Shown here one piece after another: positions 25,201 through 53,300 of a stretch of 64,000 bases of DNA (its first letter is position 1; every line of letters starts with the position of its first letter). Position numbers and translations under genes: made by a program. The notes beneath the pieces were generated by a model, which was not told the DNA's origin, did no database searches, and saw nothing but the letters and a program-made list of their open reading frames with translations. The DNA is from Mugil cephalus (lineage: Eukaryota > Chordata > Actinopteri > Mugiliformes > Mugilidae), in assembly GCF_022458985.1 (NCBI RefSeq), contig NC_061778.1, positions 6,961,501 through 7,025,500 of the forward strand, given 5' to 3'.

Positions 25201-27008
25201 GTTTTATTAATAAAGTTCAAGGCTGACAAATTTGAAACCGCGCAGGCTTTCATTAAACACAATGCACGCAAGAGCACCTTCAGAAGATCATGAATAATGC
25301 ATTTATTGCGCCAATGATACATAATATTACAAAACTAGAACCATTAAAAGTGTATTCGATCATTAGAGTCTCACAATGAGAGATAAAGCAAAATTGAGAA
25401 ACTAACTTTAAAACGTCTGTCCCACATTTAAAAAATAATAATAATAAGTCAGTAAACCAAACACATAAAACAACATAAAGCTGAAAGATGTTGTAAACTT
25501 GTAAACTTAACTGTAAAAGTTATTTAATTAGCTATGTGTTGTGCCTTTGTCACTATGACACTGATGTTAATAATTAAAAAGAAGAAGGTCAATATTCCTT
25601 TGCAAGAGTACAAACACACAAGCGTTCAACATTCATGATAACAGGGTTTGTTTGTAGATCCTGCAGAACTGAGCGTGAGCTGCAACCAACAGTGGTTTGA
25701 TTTCGTTTTAAACTGTCATATAAACGCCATAATGACCTTATTTCACATTGTTATTTTCCTTTAAATTATTAAAAGCGTGAATGTGAGAGGAGGCAAGAGA
25801 CACATAAAACAACAATGACAACGCTCAAGACGACAGTCACACATCCACAACTAGCATCTCTCATTGAAACAAAGAATATACGCCGACCAGCCATAACATT
25901 ATGACCACCTTCCTGGTATTGTGTAGGCCTCTAAAACAGTTGTGACTCATCAGAGAATGAGGCGCACCGGGGAATGAGTCCCCACTTCATTGGTTGTGTG
26001 CAGAACTTGCAGCCAAGGTCTCCTGTGATCACGATGATGAGCTTTAAACTGGACTGAAGGTGCTGAATATATTTAGATAATGAGGCCTTTTGGATGGACT
26101 GAGAAACAGAGGTGCACTAGGGGTGATACGCCAGAGGATGTTCATGCAGGTTTTTACCAAACAGCCACTTTAAGAATGATTTGTTTCACAATTCGTGTCA
26201 AATATTTGGTTTTAGTTATAATAAAGAATGTATTTGAGCAATTTAATTTAAAATTCATTCCATGTTCTTTTGCTTTGTACGGAATCCCTCAGTAAATTGA
26301 TTTATTTTAGCATCTCTCTCATAAACCTACCCATAAGTCGTCACAGTTAATTAAGTGTAAACTTCTTTTTTACTGCTTTGTGTCATTTGCAGAGCAGCCG
26401 GTTCCTCAGTGTCTCCTGGTTTTAATTAAGTCAGGTCAGGAAATGTAACATATTCAGTGTAAACAGTGGTTCTGCTGAAAAAGTCTGTTGTGCATGTATA
26501 TCTCTCAGAGACGTAAACCTCGGCATTATTTCATGAATTTCTTTTGTGTAGCTCTTTCATTATAGAATCAAATATCGCAGTGACCCGGTTTCCCAGTGTT
26601 GGTCAAAACAGTTTCAGCTGACTCCAGTTCCTCAGAGCTGCTGTGAAGGGATCAATACCAGGATGGAGGGGGAGGTCAGGTGGTTAACTGGCCTTTGGTG
26701 GCTCCACGGTATCAAAGTGCAGCAGTTCAATAGCTCGTTAGCATGCCCCACTATTTCATCACAGAATCTGAAATGCAGGAGAGGACACTTTAAATATAAA
26801 TCCACCGCTGTTTAAACTGAGACTGGTGTAATACTGTAACCCAGCGTCACCCATTCTTATAAATATTCCTCTGGGTAAGGTGGGCTTTTTAATCTCTCTC
26901 ACTGTGACGGATACTGAAGGAAGTTCAGCTGAACATTTCGAGGGTGAATACACAGACGGAGGAACGCGCAGCTCGGAAAAATCATCTGTGAAATAATGCG
27001 GCTCACCT
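22045..27008. other. Intergenic region between b3glct and wdr95
   Basis: About 5 kb between the start of the b3glct candidate and the stop codon of wdr95 (the latter transcribed towards it). The wdr95 3' untranslated region should lie in its right-hand part; a minus-strand AATAAA occurs near 26,300. A GT microsatellite lies at about 24,791-24,811 and an inverted-repeat fragment at 25,881. I see no further coding exon. Confidence 0.5.
25881..25962 (-). mobile_element. TA-flanked inverted-repeat element, end fragment
   Basis: Begins cgccgaccagccataacatt after TA and runs through tatgaccaccttcctggtat, tgtgtaggcc and gactcatcagagaatg before homology stops. Only one terminus remains. Confidence 0.65.
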
Positions 27009-42223
<15,215 letters not shown>

Positions 42224-42924
42224 TCTTCTTAAGTTCAGTATATTAAAGGATGATGTGACGTAAAATAAATAAATTAGTACATAAAAGAGACTTCAGGGTT
42301 GAAACATTCTTCAGTCCGACCTCCAAACAGACGTTAATCAGACACACGAGTCTACCTGACACTCACTCTAGCATTACACCTGAGCAGAACAGGTGGCCCC
42401 ATGGTAACTAAGAAACCAGGAGTGACAACTGAGACTACAAAACTCAAAACAAGACATTGCACCTGCAGAGATAGAGGCACAGCTTCGACTGTGACTGTGA
42501 AATGCAAATTAAAACAAATGGCACTGTTTATGCTGCCATTTTGTGTAATTGTTGTTTAGTTAATTAAATTAGTGCATGTTTTTACATTTCTTTCAAGCTG
42601 CAAAGGGAATGAATGAATGGACCAAACCATTAGCAATATTCCCTCTGGAAGTCTTGAAATCACTGTATCAGGTGTTTATATTAACAGAGCTCCAAACAGA
42701 CTGAGTACTTTAAGAAAATATGTGGTGATGAAACATGACATCAGACAAATATCTTTACATCTGGTTCAGATATTTAATTATCACGACACACAAGTTACAC
42801 ACATCTGCCAACAAATACTGACAGACGCTGTGCTTAAGGCTGTATTATTTTTACTCGTGAAACATTAAAAAGTATGTCAAAACACCACCAGTCGTGATCA
42901 TACCACTAATATAAGCAGTGAGGT
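42224..42924 (-). promoter_or_regulatory. wdr95 upstream region / tex26 3' flank
   Basis: A 0.7 kb gap between the tex26 stop codon and the wdr95 ATG, both genes running leftwards. It must hold the tex26 3' end and the wdr95 promoter. The wdr95 start context is aagaagaATGc, with a purine at -3. I see no clear TATA box. Confidence 0.4.
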
Positions 42925-44567
42925 TTAGAGAGGGCCTGGCCAGCTTGAGATCCACTCTGGTGAGCTGGAATTACGGCCAACTTCTGGGAGTTTCACATTC
43001 TTCTCATTTTTTGCACAAGCATCTTTTTTAAGAACTGTTTGCACAGTCGCTTTGTCTGCAAAGCAAGAATAGAACAGCAAACATGAGTCACCTCTAAAGT
43101 GTTAAAATGCTGCTAAAATGTTCAAAAACAAAATTCGATGCTGACTTTTCTCAGGTAAGATTCTGTGCAACTGCTGCAGCTCCTGAGGCAGCAGAGACTT
43201 GATCAGAGATGTGACATTACTGAGTCTCTTTCCACAAAACTGGTCATAGGTTGTCATGTCAGATCCTTTCTGCTGGGTGTCAACATGCCTTTTTACAACA
43301 GTTGGGACTGAAACACACGGAGGATGATTAGCTGGTAGAAATAACTGAAACTGGTGTTTAAATTAATCTTTTGTGTTTGTTAGCCTGTACCTATACCACA
43401 GGAGGTCACATTTGGAGCTATGGCGTAGTGCGAGAGATTTTCCTGCAGTTCGGGTTTTTGCTTTAGTTGGCGATAATTGGCCCTCATCTCCGTGTTGTTA
43501 GTGAGCGGTATGTGGCGCCTGTTGTGCAGTCGTCTTTCTGCTTTATTAAAATCATCACGTCCTAACAAAAGCGTTCAGCAACGAAAGGAGAATAAGCTGA
43601 AGACAAAGATGTTATAATGGCGCAACGTGGACATGCCAGCATGCCGCTTAGCTTTCATACACAAAAGATTAACTCAACACACGTGGTACCTTGAGGCATG
43701 CCCATGAAGTTACACCTGTAGGTGGAGCAGTACTGCGCTGTCAAGGCCTTACGGATCTCCCCCTCAGAAGTGGGACTATTCCACGGGAACGCAACGTAGT
43801 CAGAGCTTTGTGCAGCGTCCCTGGGCTGTTTCCACATCATGAATGACTGGGGAGAAATAGCTTGACTTAAAGGTTACGGTGCACTGGGAGAGGTCAAGCA
43901 TGGCATTCGAATATAAATCTAAAAGTGAGGCTAACGCGGCCTTAAAACCAACCTGGCTTGGATGTGGATTGTTTCTCCTGTGTCCCGAGGCTGTTGCTGT
44001 GCGAATGCATTCAGGTTTACAGACCGGCTTCCAGCAAAACTCCTTCTTGTACACAGTTGAACCAAAACTTCCAGACCGTGAGTAGGAGTCTATAAATGTT
44101 GTTGACATTGGGCGGCTACATAATGCAACAACACAGACAAAGAATTACACACAGACGAGCGATGAAAATATGCTTGCCAGTTCACAACTTTGATGTAGAA
44201 CTTACACCAGAAACTCTGCAGCAGAGTTCGGCTGGTAGACAAACTGTTTTCTGTGAGATGTTTCATATGGATCCCACCACGGTTTGCCCTCTACAAATCA
44301 AATGAGTATTTTTACATGGTTAAAAGTGTGAAAGGAATCTTTACAAAACTACTAAACGTAAAATACTGGCTATATACAGTAATAGTGGCAATGTCATAGG
44401 TCAAATTATACAAAATGATTTTTTATACATAGCATATGACAGTAAAATGTAAGAAAGTTAAATGGTGGCCACTGAATCAAATAAAATATCCGCTTGCAAT
44501 TTAAAGTTAGCTCCAGTCAATTACTGTCTTTACATGTTCTTGGTTTAACATTACCTTTAGCTGCCAT
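42925..44567 (-). CDS. tex26: tex26, testis-expressed protein 26; complete 7-exon coding model
   Basis: Seven minus-strand exons join in frame to 882 nt, 293 residues plus stop: 44,567-44,555 (ATG), 44,290-44,206, 44,115-43,953, 43,846-43,690, 43,561-43,391, 43,307-43,146 and 43,055-42,925. The protein starts MAAK and then has the family signature WWDPYETSHRKQFVYQP. It continues with FIDSYSRSGSFGSTVYKKEF, HRRNNPHPSQ, DYVAFPWNSPTSEGEIRKAL, NNTEMRANY and ends WISSWPGPL. Length agrees with the roughly 290 residues I recall for mammalian TEX26. Function is poorly known; the name reflects testis expression. The exon 6 donor (gtcagc) is weak; all others are standard. It lies directly upstream of wdr95 and head-to-head with hmgb1, as expected for the 13q12.3 block. 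Confidence 0.8.
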
Positions 44568-44899
44568 TGATGACCACCGTTTTGTTGTGGCACCTTGTGT
44601 TACAGTTGTTCTCACTCTCCTGAAATCCTTTCCATGTCCGGATGAAAGTTCCTTCTCATGGGTGGCTTGCTGAAAAGACTGGATACTCAGAGAGGGTTTA
44701 ACAGATAGAAAGTGTCTCTTTCTGGTACAAGCTTTGTGTGTACAGAGGCAGAGCTGATCCTCGCAGCATGTTTCCAGGCACTGTGGTTATGGAGACCTAC
44801 AACATTTGAATCGCTGCACTGAGCTGCTGCTCAGCAGGGGAGATGTTGCATTAAAAATGTAGCAGTGCCACAGATGTGTTATTTATGTCTGTCACCGAT

Positions 44900-45065
44900 G
44901 ATGGTGGGCAGTAAGTACATACATTTATTCAAGTATCTTTATTTATTTAATTATTCATTTCGGTCAGTAGAACAAAACAATACATTATACATACATGTAA
45001 GAATTTCATTGCTCAGTGTAACCTTTTCTGTGTGGGTGACAATAAACTGCTTGAACCTTGAATTT
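44900..45065 (+). repeat. Retroposon tail-type fragment
   Basis: Contains atacatgtaagaatttcatt, gctcagtg and a terminal gacaataaactgcttgaacc, the typical tail of a fish L2/Rex-type retroposon. Named from memory. Confidence 0.5.
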
Positions 45066-45392
45066 CATTATAAACCTGCTTAAGACAAAGTAAATGATAA
45101 TAATTATAATAAAAAATGCCTTCACAGTCTTATGTTGCTTACATGTTAATGCACAAATAACAATACAGTAGAGCGATGCTGCACAGAAGGACTACGACAT
45201 TATCATTTTCATGCCACCCGTCTGCTCACCTCTGAGCCTTAACTGGACTTAAATAAATTAATTCACACAGACACTTTGAAACATTGTATATTCATGTATA
45301 TAGGAGCTACCACTTAAGTTTACATCTCAAGTTTACAGTTTATATTTTATTTTATTCAGTTTTAATTTATTTTTCTTAAAGATACATCTATA

Positions 45393-45395
<3 letters not shown>

Positions 45396-45442
<47 letters not shown>
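45396..45442. repeat. (TA)n microsatellite
   Basis: An uninterrupted run of about 20 TA units in the tex26-hmgb1 divergent spacer. It is likely to be length-variable between individuals. Confidence 0.9.
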
Positions 45443-45447
<5 letters not shown>

Positions 45448-45754
45448 CTTGTGGTGTCAGAGCTTTAGGGGTGCTTTAATGTCAAACTACTGTGTCACAA
45501 AGCTATCATTTGGTTTAAAAAAAAAACTGAAACAAAGAAAAGAAATTGCATCTAGATGAAAAAATGGGGTTGGAACAATAACTGCAAAACAAACTTAAAG
45601 ATGTTAAGGTCAATAATAAATCTCCTTTTGGACTGAACAGAACCTGCAGACTCTTAGGAGACACCCCAGGCAATCTAGCCCTGAAAATAGTCTAGACAAG
45701 CCAGTGGCTGTATTACTATTTCTACTGTAGTACTTTTTATTTATTTTTTTTACT

Positions 45755-45860
45755 AGTGGCTGCAGGTACAGCAATACATTTCACTGTGCATTGTAAAATA
45801 CATACATATACACATAACTGTCCATGTGACGAATAATACTCGTATCTTTATATCATATCT
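45755..45860 (+). repeat. Second retroposon tail-type fragment
   Basis: Contains acagcaatacatttcactgt, gcattgta and gtgacgaataatactcgta, resembling the 3' end of L2/Rex-type retroposons (…gtgacaaataaa…). The match is diverged. Confidence 0.4.
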
Positions 45861-46049
45861 TTAAGAGTACAATGAGAAATTTCAGTAATGTGCATTTTTC
45901 CTCTCTGCTTGACTGCCATTCAAGTTTAGCGCCATCTCACCACCGTGTTTTGAACCAACCGTACAACAAGCAGGGCCCAGACAGCCAGTGTCCAATAAGA
46001 TCCTCCAAGGAGATGGCGGCAGCCAATGTCCGACAGCCGGAGCCCAACA

Positions 46050-46179
46050 CACGGGATAAACACAGACAGATCCTCCTCGGCAGATAGACCGCGCACCGCA
46101 CTGACTCACGGTGCTACTTTTTTCCCCCCATTGTTTGAAACACCCAACCGCACAACTGGCTTCATACAGCGCAAGAGGG
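46050..46179 (+). ncRNA. Probable non-coding first exon (5' UTR) of hmgb1
   Basis: A GC-richer stretch ends at a strong donor (aagaggg then gtaagc at 46,180), about 1 kb upstream of the ATG-bearing exon. HMGB1-type genes usually have an untranslated first exon, so this is its likely position. The start coordinate is approximate, because no TATA box or initiator fixes it. It is part of the hmgb1 mRNA, not an independent RNA gene. Confidence 0.45.
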
Positions 46180-47166
46180 GTAAGCATTAGAAACGTTATC
46201 TTCTTAATAAAGCCGCTAGTGCGTGGGTGGCTCCCATGAATGAGACCGTGGGCTGGGATGTTGTTTTTGAACAGTATACATCACCTTTGTACACGTTTAG
46301 TTGCAGGACTGAGCTGGATAAGATGCTAACTCACTGTCTCTCAAGCTCCTGGTGGTTTACGTTGCTTACTTGTTTTTCATAGTTACCCATCCGCGAATAA
46401 TAACCACAATAAAAAAAAGTTAAGATACGCGTCAAAGGATGTTGGGTTTAGGAGCTACGCTGAGGCTAACGTAACGTCCGTTTATGGGTTACCAGGTTAC
46501 CAAGAGTGGGGAGCTAACTGGAGTAGCCTGCTATGCTAGCATGATAACGGCTGTTGTCGCTGTGAAGAAGGCTAACGCTAGCCGCTAGCTGGTCGTAGGT
46601 TTATTTACAGCGAAGGGGGTTATTCCTCTTGACTGGTGCTGAGGCAGCCGTGTGCGGTCACACGGCCGGAGCATCTCTCCGAGACTTCACCGCTGCTTCA
46701 GTTGCAACTTAAATCATCTGCATTATCCACACAGGCCGCAAAGGTTGCACACGAAGCCGGCCATTGTTAGCAACCAAATCAGCCATTTTAATAATCGTCC
46801 CGTGGGGTGAACACTGTGCTGGTTGTTAGGGCTACTTTACAATATAACACACGGTAATGCCTTCACTAGACCTCTGTTACGCTCTAATAGACAAATAACG
46901 CCAGTAAAATAACGCGTATTTGTTTTATTGTAATATGAGCATCTTGATGGCCTCTTTATACAATGGATCATCAGTCACCCCAGACACCCTCCTCCCACCA
47001 CACGATTTAAACAATAGATGCAACTGACAAAGCAAGAGGCAGACATTAGAGCTGGAGGGGGGAGATATTTAGGTTTTTATTTCCCCCTCTACCACTGCAT
47101 CTGCATGAGTAGGTATTTTTTCATTCAAAGCATATTTTTTCCATCCTTCCCATTTAGAGGGTGAAG

Positions 47167-48053
47167 ATGGTGAAGGATCCAAAGAAGCCACGGGGCAAAA
47201 TGTCCTCCTATGCTTACTTTGTGCAAACATGCAGAGAGGAGCATAAGAAGAAGCATCCCGAGGCCAGCGTCAACTTTTCAGAGTTTTCCAAGAAATGCTC
47301 TGAGAGATGGAAGGTAAAATACGTAATTATAAATATCTTAATAAATATTTTTTTATTTATTATTATTCTCTGAATTCATTCTTTTCCTTTTTTTCCCTAA
47401 AAAGACGATGTCACCAAAAGAGAAAGGCAAATTTGAAGATATGGCCAAACTAGACAAAGTGCGCTATGAGAGAGAAATGAAGAATTACATCCCCCCCAAG
47501 GGACAGAAGAAGAAGCGATTTAAGGACCCCAATGCTCCCAAGAGACCACCGTATGTACCTTTTAATAACAATTCAACAAGCAATAAGATGTTTTTTTATT
47601 TCCGACAGTAAGTGCATTATAGTCGTCTAAATGCCAACACATTTTTCCCTCCGCAGGTCCGCATTTTTCTTGTTCTGTGCAGACTTCCGCTCCAAGGTAA
47701 AAGGTGAGAATCCTGGACTTACCATCGGCGACACTGCAAAGAAACTGGGAGAGATGTGGAACAGCTCGTCTGCAGAAGACAAGCAGCCGTATGAGAAGAA
47801 GGCCGCCAAGTTGAAGGAGAAATATGACAAGGTAAGTAGCCAGCATGCAATCGCAACCTTTTGAACATTTACAAGGTTTCTCCATGATAATAAAAAAAAA
47901 AAAAAATGCTTTCTGCAGGATATTGTTGCTTACCGCACAAAGGGCAAAGTCGACTCTGCATCAGCTGCTGCGGCCGATGACGATGACGACGAAGAGGAAG
48001 AAGATGAAGGAGAGGAGGAGGAGGATGACGATGAGGACGACGACGATGAGTAG
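47167..48053 (+). CDS. hmgb1: High mobility group box 1-type chromatin protein (hmgb1)
   Basis: Four coding exons join to 603 nt, 200 residues plus stop: 47,167-47,313, 47,405-47,550, 47,657-47,831 and 47,919-48,053. The acceptor before the first is at 47,158. HMG box A spans about residues 6-78 ([32 protein letters not shown]) and box B about 92-162 ([29 protein letters not shown]). Redox-sensitive cysteines are at 22, 44 and 105, matching mammalian 23/45/106. The linker IPPKG and FKDPNAPK, the GENPGL segment and the tex26 neighbourhood favour HMGB1 over HMGB2, though fish paralogues are very similar. The C-terminus is a run of about 25 Asp/Glu residues. The protein bends DNA, acts in chromatin and repair, and when released signals as an alarmin. 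Compared with mammalian HMGB1 the basic stretch between box B and the acidic tail is replaced by an Ala/Ser linker. Confidence 0.8.
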
Positions 48054-48475
48054 ATCTCACAGGGATGGGACCTGCAGTTTTGTTTATGCCATAATAATCC
48101 TAATATACTCAATTCACCATCTTGGAAACAGAAGTCAGACTGAACAAGAACATGTGTATATTTAATGTTTTTAAGATGTACAGTGTTATTCTCCTTTTTT
48201 TTGTAAAGTTAACTCTACATATCTTGAGTTTGGAATTTTCTAGTGGTAGTTCTTTATCCCTGCCATATTATGTAACTATTTAGGAGGACTACAAATCAGT
48301 ATGAAAAGTAACTAGTCTTTAGGTGTTGCAACTCAAAAATGAGATTTCTGAGTTGGTAGTGTATTTTTGTTTGTTCTGAAAAATATTTTTTTATGTGCCG
48401 TCCTGATGTCTTTTTATTGTTCTTTGAATACCACTCTAATATCAAATGCAGCTGTCGACATTCAAGAATGTCTTC

Positions 48476-48481
48476 AATAAA
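48476..48481 (+). terminator. hmgb1 polyadenylation signal
   Basis: A canonical AATAAA lies 423 bases after the hmgb1 stop codon, followed within 20 bases by a T-rich run. This implies a 3' untranslated region of about 440 bases. Confidence 0.7.
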
Positions 48482-48499
48482 GGTCGTTTTTTTTTTTAA

Positions 48500-49932
48500 G
48501 ATTCTGTGTTTTTTCCTTCACCTTAGTGACGTCACGATTGAGCATCGAGAGCAAGACAAAGAGTCGTCAGAAACAACTGAGGATTTTTTAATTGGCAAGG
48601 ACAGATTATTATGTAGTGCAAACATCTGAGTGATGCTTTCGCTGGATAGCCTACATACATGGTTGAATTAAAAGAAAACTATAGCCAGGACAACAATAAA
48701 ATAATCAGGAATATCATTGCACTATTTTTTTAGCTCCATATCTGCAAATATTTAGTAAAACATAATAAACCCAAACCCTGCCAGATTTATTCCCCAGTAT
48801 CTTCAGTATCCCAGAAGGTGGCGCCATGATGAGGCGCTTTCTAGTTAACAAATGTGTTACGCCCAAACAAAACTACAAAAATTTGTTGTCTCTCCCGTGG
48901 TCTCAAAGTAAAATTCTCTTCCTATTAATTATGCAGATTATGTCGTTAGAGATTAAGGACGTTTTGCAAAATAAATGAGCCTTAAATAGTAATTCAATGA
49001 GCTATAAGTCATAGATAAGACTTTAAGCTCACCTTCTACACATAGCACTCTGAGATCCCTGAAGGAAGAGTGTATTATAAATAAAATCTATAATTATTAT
49101 TATTAGCCTATTATTACTATTAGAGTATTTCTCCTGGTAGAATGTTCCTGAATCTTATTGTGCGCACAGATTTTGGACAGAAGGCTCTACTCTGTTACGA
49201 CCACACTGACCACATCCAGCACATTGTGCATCCCCCTTTGGTCTCCTCAAAAGAAAAGGTCCTTTTTGTGTATTGTGAGCGCCCTTCCCCAGTGGGTCGA
49301 GGCAGGGACCTTTGGTGATCCCTTGCTGGGATAGATTTCCCGTTTTCTGTAACTGGAGACAATCTCACAGTCATGGTGGCCTCACAGTCGCTTAAAGGGG
49401 GTTCACATGTCCGTTTATCGGATTTTTCTCAGCAGTGCTGGCCTTAGCCGTGCCAGTAATGGTTCTCTTTACAGTAGTGTTTGCAAATATAAATGGTCTC
49501 CTTTCAGTAGGTGTAACACAAAAACAGCCTTCTTGCGTGTCGCTAACACTAGATTAATAATATGTTATTCCTGCTTCTTTGTATAACAGTTATATTATGT
49601 GCTGTAGTTACGGTAATTTAATAAACCACAAATTGAATTTTGAATGATGAAGAAAAATAATAATTAAGCCAATGAGTTCAATTTGCTCTAAGGAACCTGG
49701 GTTTTAGTGAAGTTGGTACACTTCTCTCTCCTGTGATTCAGTTTTTTTTCCTGTCTTTTCTTTCCTTTTACTCATTGAATGAAAGCCCAGCACCCTCCCC
49801 TCCTGAATGAATCCCCCATCTGACATGCAACAAGAAAGCCTCCCTCCAGGCTACCTTACTGCAGGCAACTGTTCAAAGAGTTCATTTCATGTCCACACTG
49901 AGTAACCTCCAGAGCAAAATCCATGGAGAGAA
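48500..49932. other. Intergenic spacer between hmgb1 and the Fat-like cadherin
   Basis: About 1.4 kb, AT-rich, with no supported coding exon. Its right end carries the putative cadherin promoter. Some T-rich runs and short retroposon-like words occur, but nothing can be firmly assigned. Confidence 0.5.
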
Positions 49933-49939
49933 TATAAAA
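49933..49939 (+). promoter_or_regulatory. TATA box of the Fat-like cadherin gene (putative)
   Basis: TATAAAA in the context gagaatataaaacaggctg. Transcription would start about 25-30 bases downstream, giving a 5' leader of roughly 370 bases before the ATG at 50,336. Upstream ATG triplets occur in that leader, so a leader intron or uORFs are possible. Confidence 0.45.
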
Positions 49940-50335
49940 CAGGCTGATTCAGCAAAACACAGTCTCTGGCTGAGGTTTGTGAAGGAAGCTAGTGGGTGGG
50001 CTAATTAATTGAACGCTCATGGGATGTGTTTTCTTTTGATGCACGCATGTAGCAACTGCAAACTTTTAATGTGCTTCGTTTTTGGAGCATTGAGAACTTT
50101 TTGTTTTGTTTTTGTGTCTTCAGCTGCAGATTTGCATAGTGTGATGTCAAAGGGGGCGTGTCGGGCAGGATTACAAGCCGAGAAGCTTGAGTAATCACTA
50201 TGGATACAGCTTTTATAGTTTCCCATTTGTTGGCCTTGCAACACTGTGCAGCTTCAAGGACTCGCTTTTACTTTGGATCTTATTCTCCTGTTTGATTATG
50301 ACCAAGAAAGAAGCACTCTGGAGGTAAACTTTATA

Positions 50336-53300
50336 ATGGACTCCACTGGACAATGGAGAAAATATCCAATTATACTGTTGCATTTTGTGGTAAGTGCTGC
50401 AAATGTTGAGATAACAACTTTTTTATCAATCACAATCATTAAAATGCTTCAGATGCTGTATATTTTTACATTTATGTGTTTGTGTTTTTTTTTTCTTTCC
50501 TCAGGTGTTTAATGTTGCATCCCGTCATGAACCTTCACCTGGAAATAAAGGTAATGTAAGCAGTGACAGGGAGCTTTCAGATATTGTTCCAGGGCAGCAT
50601 ACGCTCACCTCCTGGTATTATACATCTGCTGATACTGTGCTGAAGCATGGCACAGTCAGCTTACACTCTCACAACAGATGGCGATCACAGATGGCTTTCT
50701 CCAAAACTGTTTATTCATTTCAAGTGAAAGAAGACACAATACCAGGTTGGTTATCTCTCCTACTGTAAGCACACACACACACACACAAGCAACTTAACTA
50801 CCAGGTCGTAATTTCTAATATGTAGGGTGGATAAGATTATTTTATTTTGGACCCTGTAATTATGTTTTGTCCACTGTGTTGACAGGAACAGTTGTGGGGA
50901 AGCTAGACGCACTGTTTGAGGGTCTCACGCCTATCACATTCTCGGTTCAGGAGGATGACGGAGAGAACCTGTTCCTCCTCAACCCCGTCTCAGGGGAGTT
51001 CCTATTATCCCGCAGCCTCGACTTCGAAACACAAAGATTCTACATTCTCACGGTGGAGGCGCAGCAGGGGGATTCGCAGGTATCCAGTGTCAGGGTTTAC
51101 TTCAACGTGCTGGACGCCAACGACAACCCCCCGGTTTTCGGTCAGGGCGCCTTTTATGCGTCGCTGCCGGAGGACACACACGCCGGCGTCTGCTTCCTGT
51201 CATTGAATGTGTCTGATAAAGATGATGGTAAGGCATCTGAAATATGACATTCAGTAGATGTTAGGGAAATCATGTAAATCACAAAACTCAATAAAGGTAA
51301 AACAATATAAATACATTGAATCACAGATCTTCAACAAGGGGTCGAACCCTAGGGGGTTTGCGGAGGTACTGCAGAGGGGTCACAAAATATTTGGTTGATT
51401 TGACATTTTTTTAATATATACACACACACATTGTAACGTTATTCTCATTTGATGAAAAAATAAATCACATTTACATTTACACAAGTACATTTACCAATTT
51501 ATAAAACTATAAAGAGTACATTTTTAGTAGAATACATATTTGTAAAGATGTCCTATTGGTTTTACGTTAGTAGTTTCAAAGCTAGAGTTACCACTTGTGT
51601 AGGTTGCACATCAAATTTCACTCTCCCTCTTCCCCTTTTCATAGTAGAGCAGCTCCTCCAGCAGGAGACTTTGGGGTCTAAGCAATTAATCCACAACCAT
51701 CCGAGCTTATCACAGTTCAGCTGAGGCTAATTAAATGCCATTGGCATGTGATAGCATTTTTTTATTTATTTTTTTTGTAATTAGCAACAACACCAATCCC
51801 ATATTTCCAGTTCATATATCTCAAACCGAAAGCAATCAGTATCATTCAGTTGATTTTCTGCAGTGAAAAAAGCACACACACACACCACATCCACACAGAC
51901 ACACACTTTTTTATTTTTTTTTTAAGATTTTCATTTAATTATAACTTTCTGAGAAAAGTGTGTTTGCATTAAAGAAGAAATGGTGGCCTGCAAAGACAAA
52001 ACAGAACTTTTTTGTGCTATTAATGAATGCTTGATTACAGTTCTTTTATGGTAATCATGTCTTACAATCAGTAGACAGTGCTCCTTGATCTGGCTCCTTG
52101 ACTTATACAAAAGGTCAAATTGGTAAAAAAGAAAAAAAAAAAGAAAGAAAGGGGGGAAAAAGTGTGGTTTGTTTTGATATGATAACTGTCACGGTTAGGG
52201 AAGTGAACCCAAGTGCAAGCCCAGGATGTAGAGTAACTGGTTCACAGTTTATTTTAAGCTGAGGACCTGGGATAAGGCTCAGTCTCAGACAGGTAGGAGG
52301 GAACCAGAGGAAGAGTTGTGGGTTTGTAGCAGACAATGTTAAGGGAAGCCAACAGAGAAGGGTTCAGAGATCTGGGATCTGAGGGCTGAGGTGACCATAG
52401 CTGACAAGGAAATCTGATGAAGTATATAGAAGAGGAATGAAGACTGAGGGATCAAAGGAAAACAGAAACACAGAAGAAGAGGAGGAGGAGAGGAATACAA
52501 AGTGAGACAGGGAGAGTAACTACAAGGCAAGGAAGGTTAAGAGGCAGAAGCAAAGTCTGTTCATGCTTAAAAAAGAAGTAGATGATGGATGTCTTCCTTC
52601 CTTTTACACCACAAGTCTTTATCATGAGGCCGTTTCATTTTTTTTTAATTACTCGTGTCATGTTTTCCTCTATGCCAGGTGAGAACGGAGAACTGCAACT
52701 GAAAATAGCCAGTGGCGATGAAGAGGGAGCGTTCATCATACACCCAACTGGTAGTTTATGCCTGAACACAGAGTTAGACAGAGAGAGACACTCCTCCTAC
52801 AATCTGACCATTACGGCCAATGACTGCGCCCAGCCCACGGCTTTACAGTTCACCAGCACGGCACATGTTTTTGTACTAATTGAAGATGTCAACGACAACG
52901 CTCCTTCATTTGTCTCAGAAAGACTTGTTAGCATACCTGAGGACACCGCACTACATTCTGTTGTAATGACTGTATTAGCCGAGGACAAAGACACGGGATC
53001 CAATGGGGAGGTTTTGTATTATTTAGATAACACATCCGGTGGAATATTCAGCATTAATAACACAAGCGGGGAAATATACCTGGAGAAGATATTAGACAGA
53101 GAGGAGATTGATATCTTGAGTATTACAGTAAGAGCCGTGGATAGAGGCTCAAGCCAGATGGCTGCTACAATGAATGTAACGGTGCACGTGGAGGATGCAA
53201 ATGACCACGACCCTGAGCTGCCACAGAGCAACTACAGCATAGCAGTCAGAGAGGACATCGCCAGGGGAACGAGCCTGTTTCGGGTTCAGGCATGTGATCA

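Larger units (their letters stand above)
44568..46050. other. Divergent intergenic region between tex26 and hmgb1
   Basis: About 1.5 kb separating two genes transcribed away from each other. It contains two LINE/SINE-type tails (44,900-45,065 and 45,755-45,860) and a long TA microsatellite (about 45,396-45,442). Sequence from about 45,900 onward becomes less AT-rich towards the hmgb1 first exon. No additional coding exon is seen. Confidence 0.5.

Noticed and set aside
47930-48112. Antisense frame rich in serine (minus strand)
   Set aside because: It is the complement of the Asp/Glu codons in the hmgb1 acidic tail.
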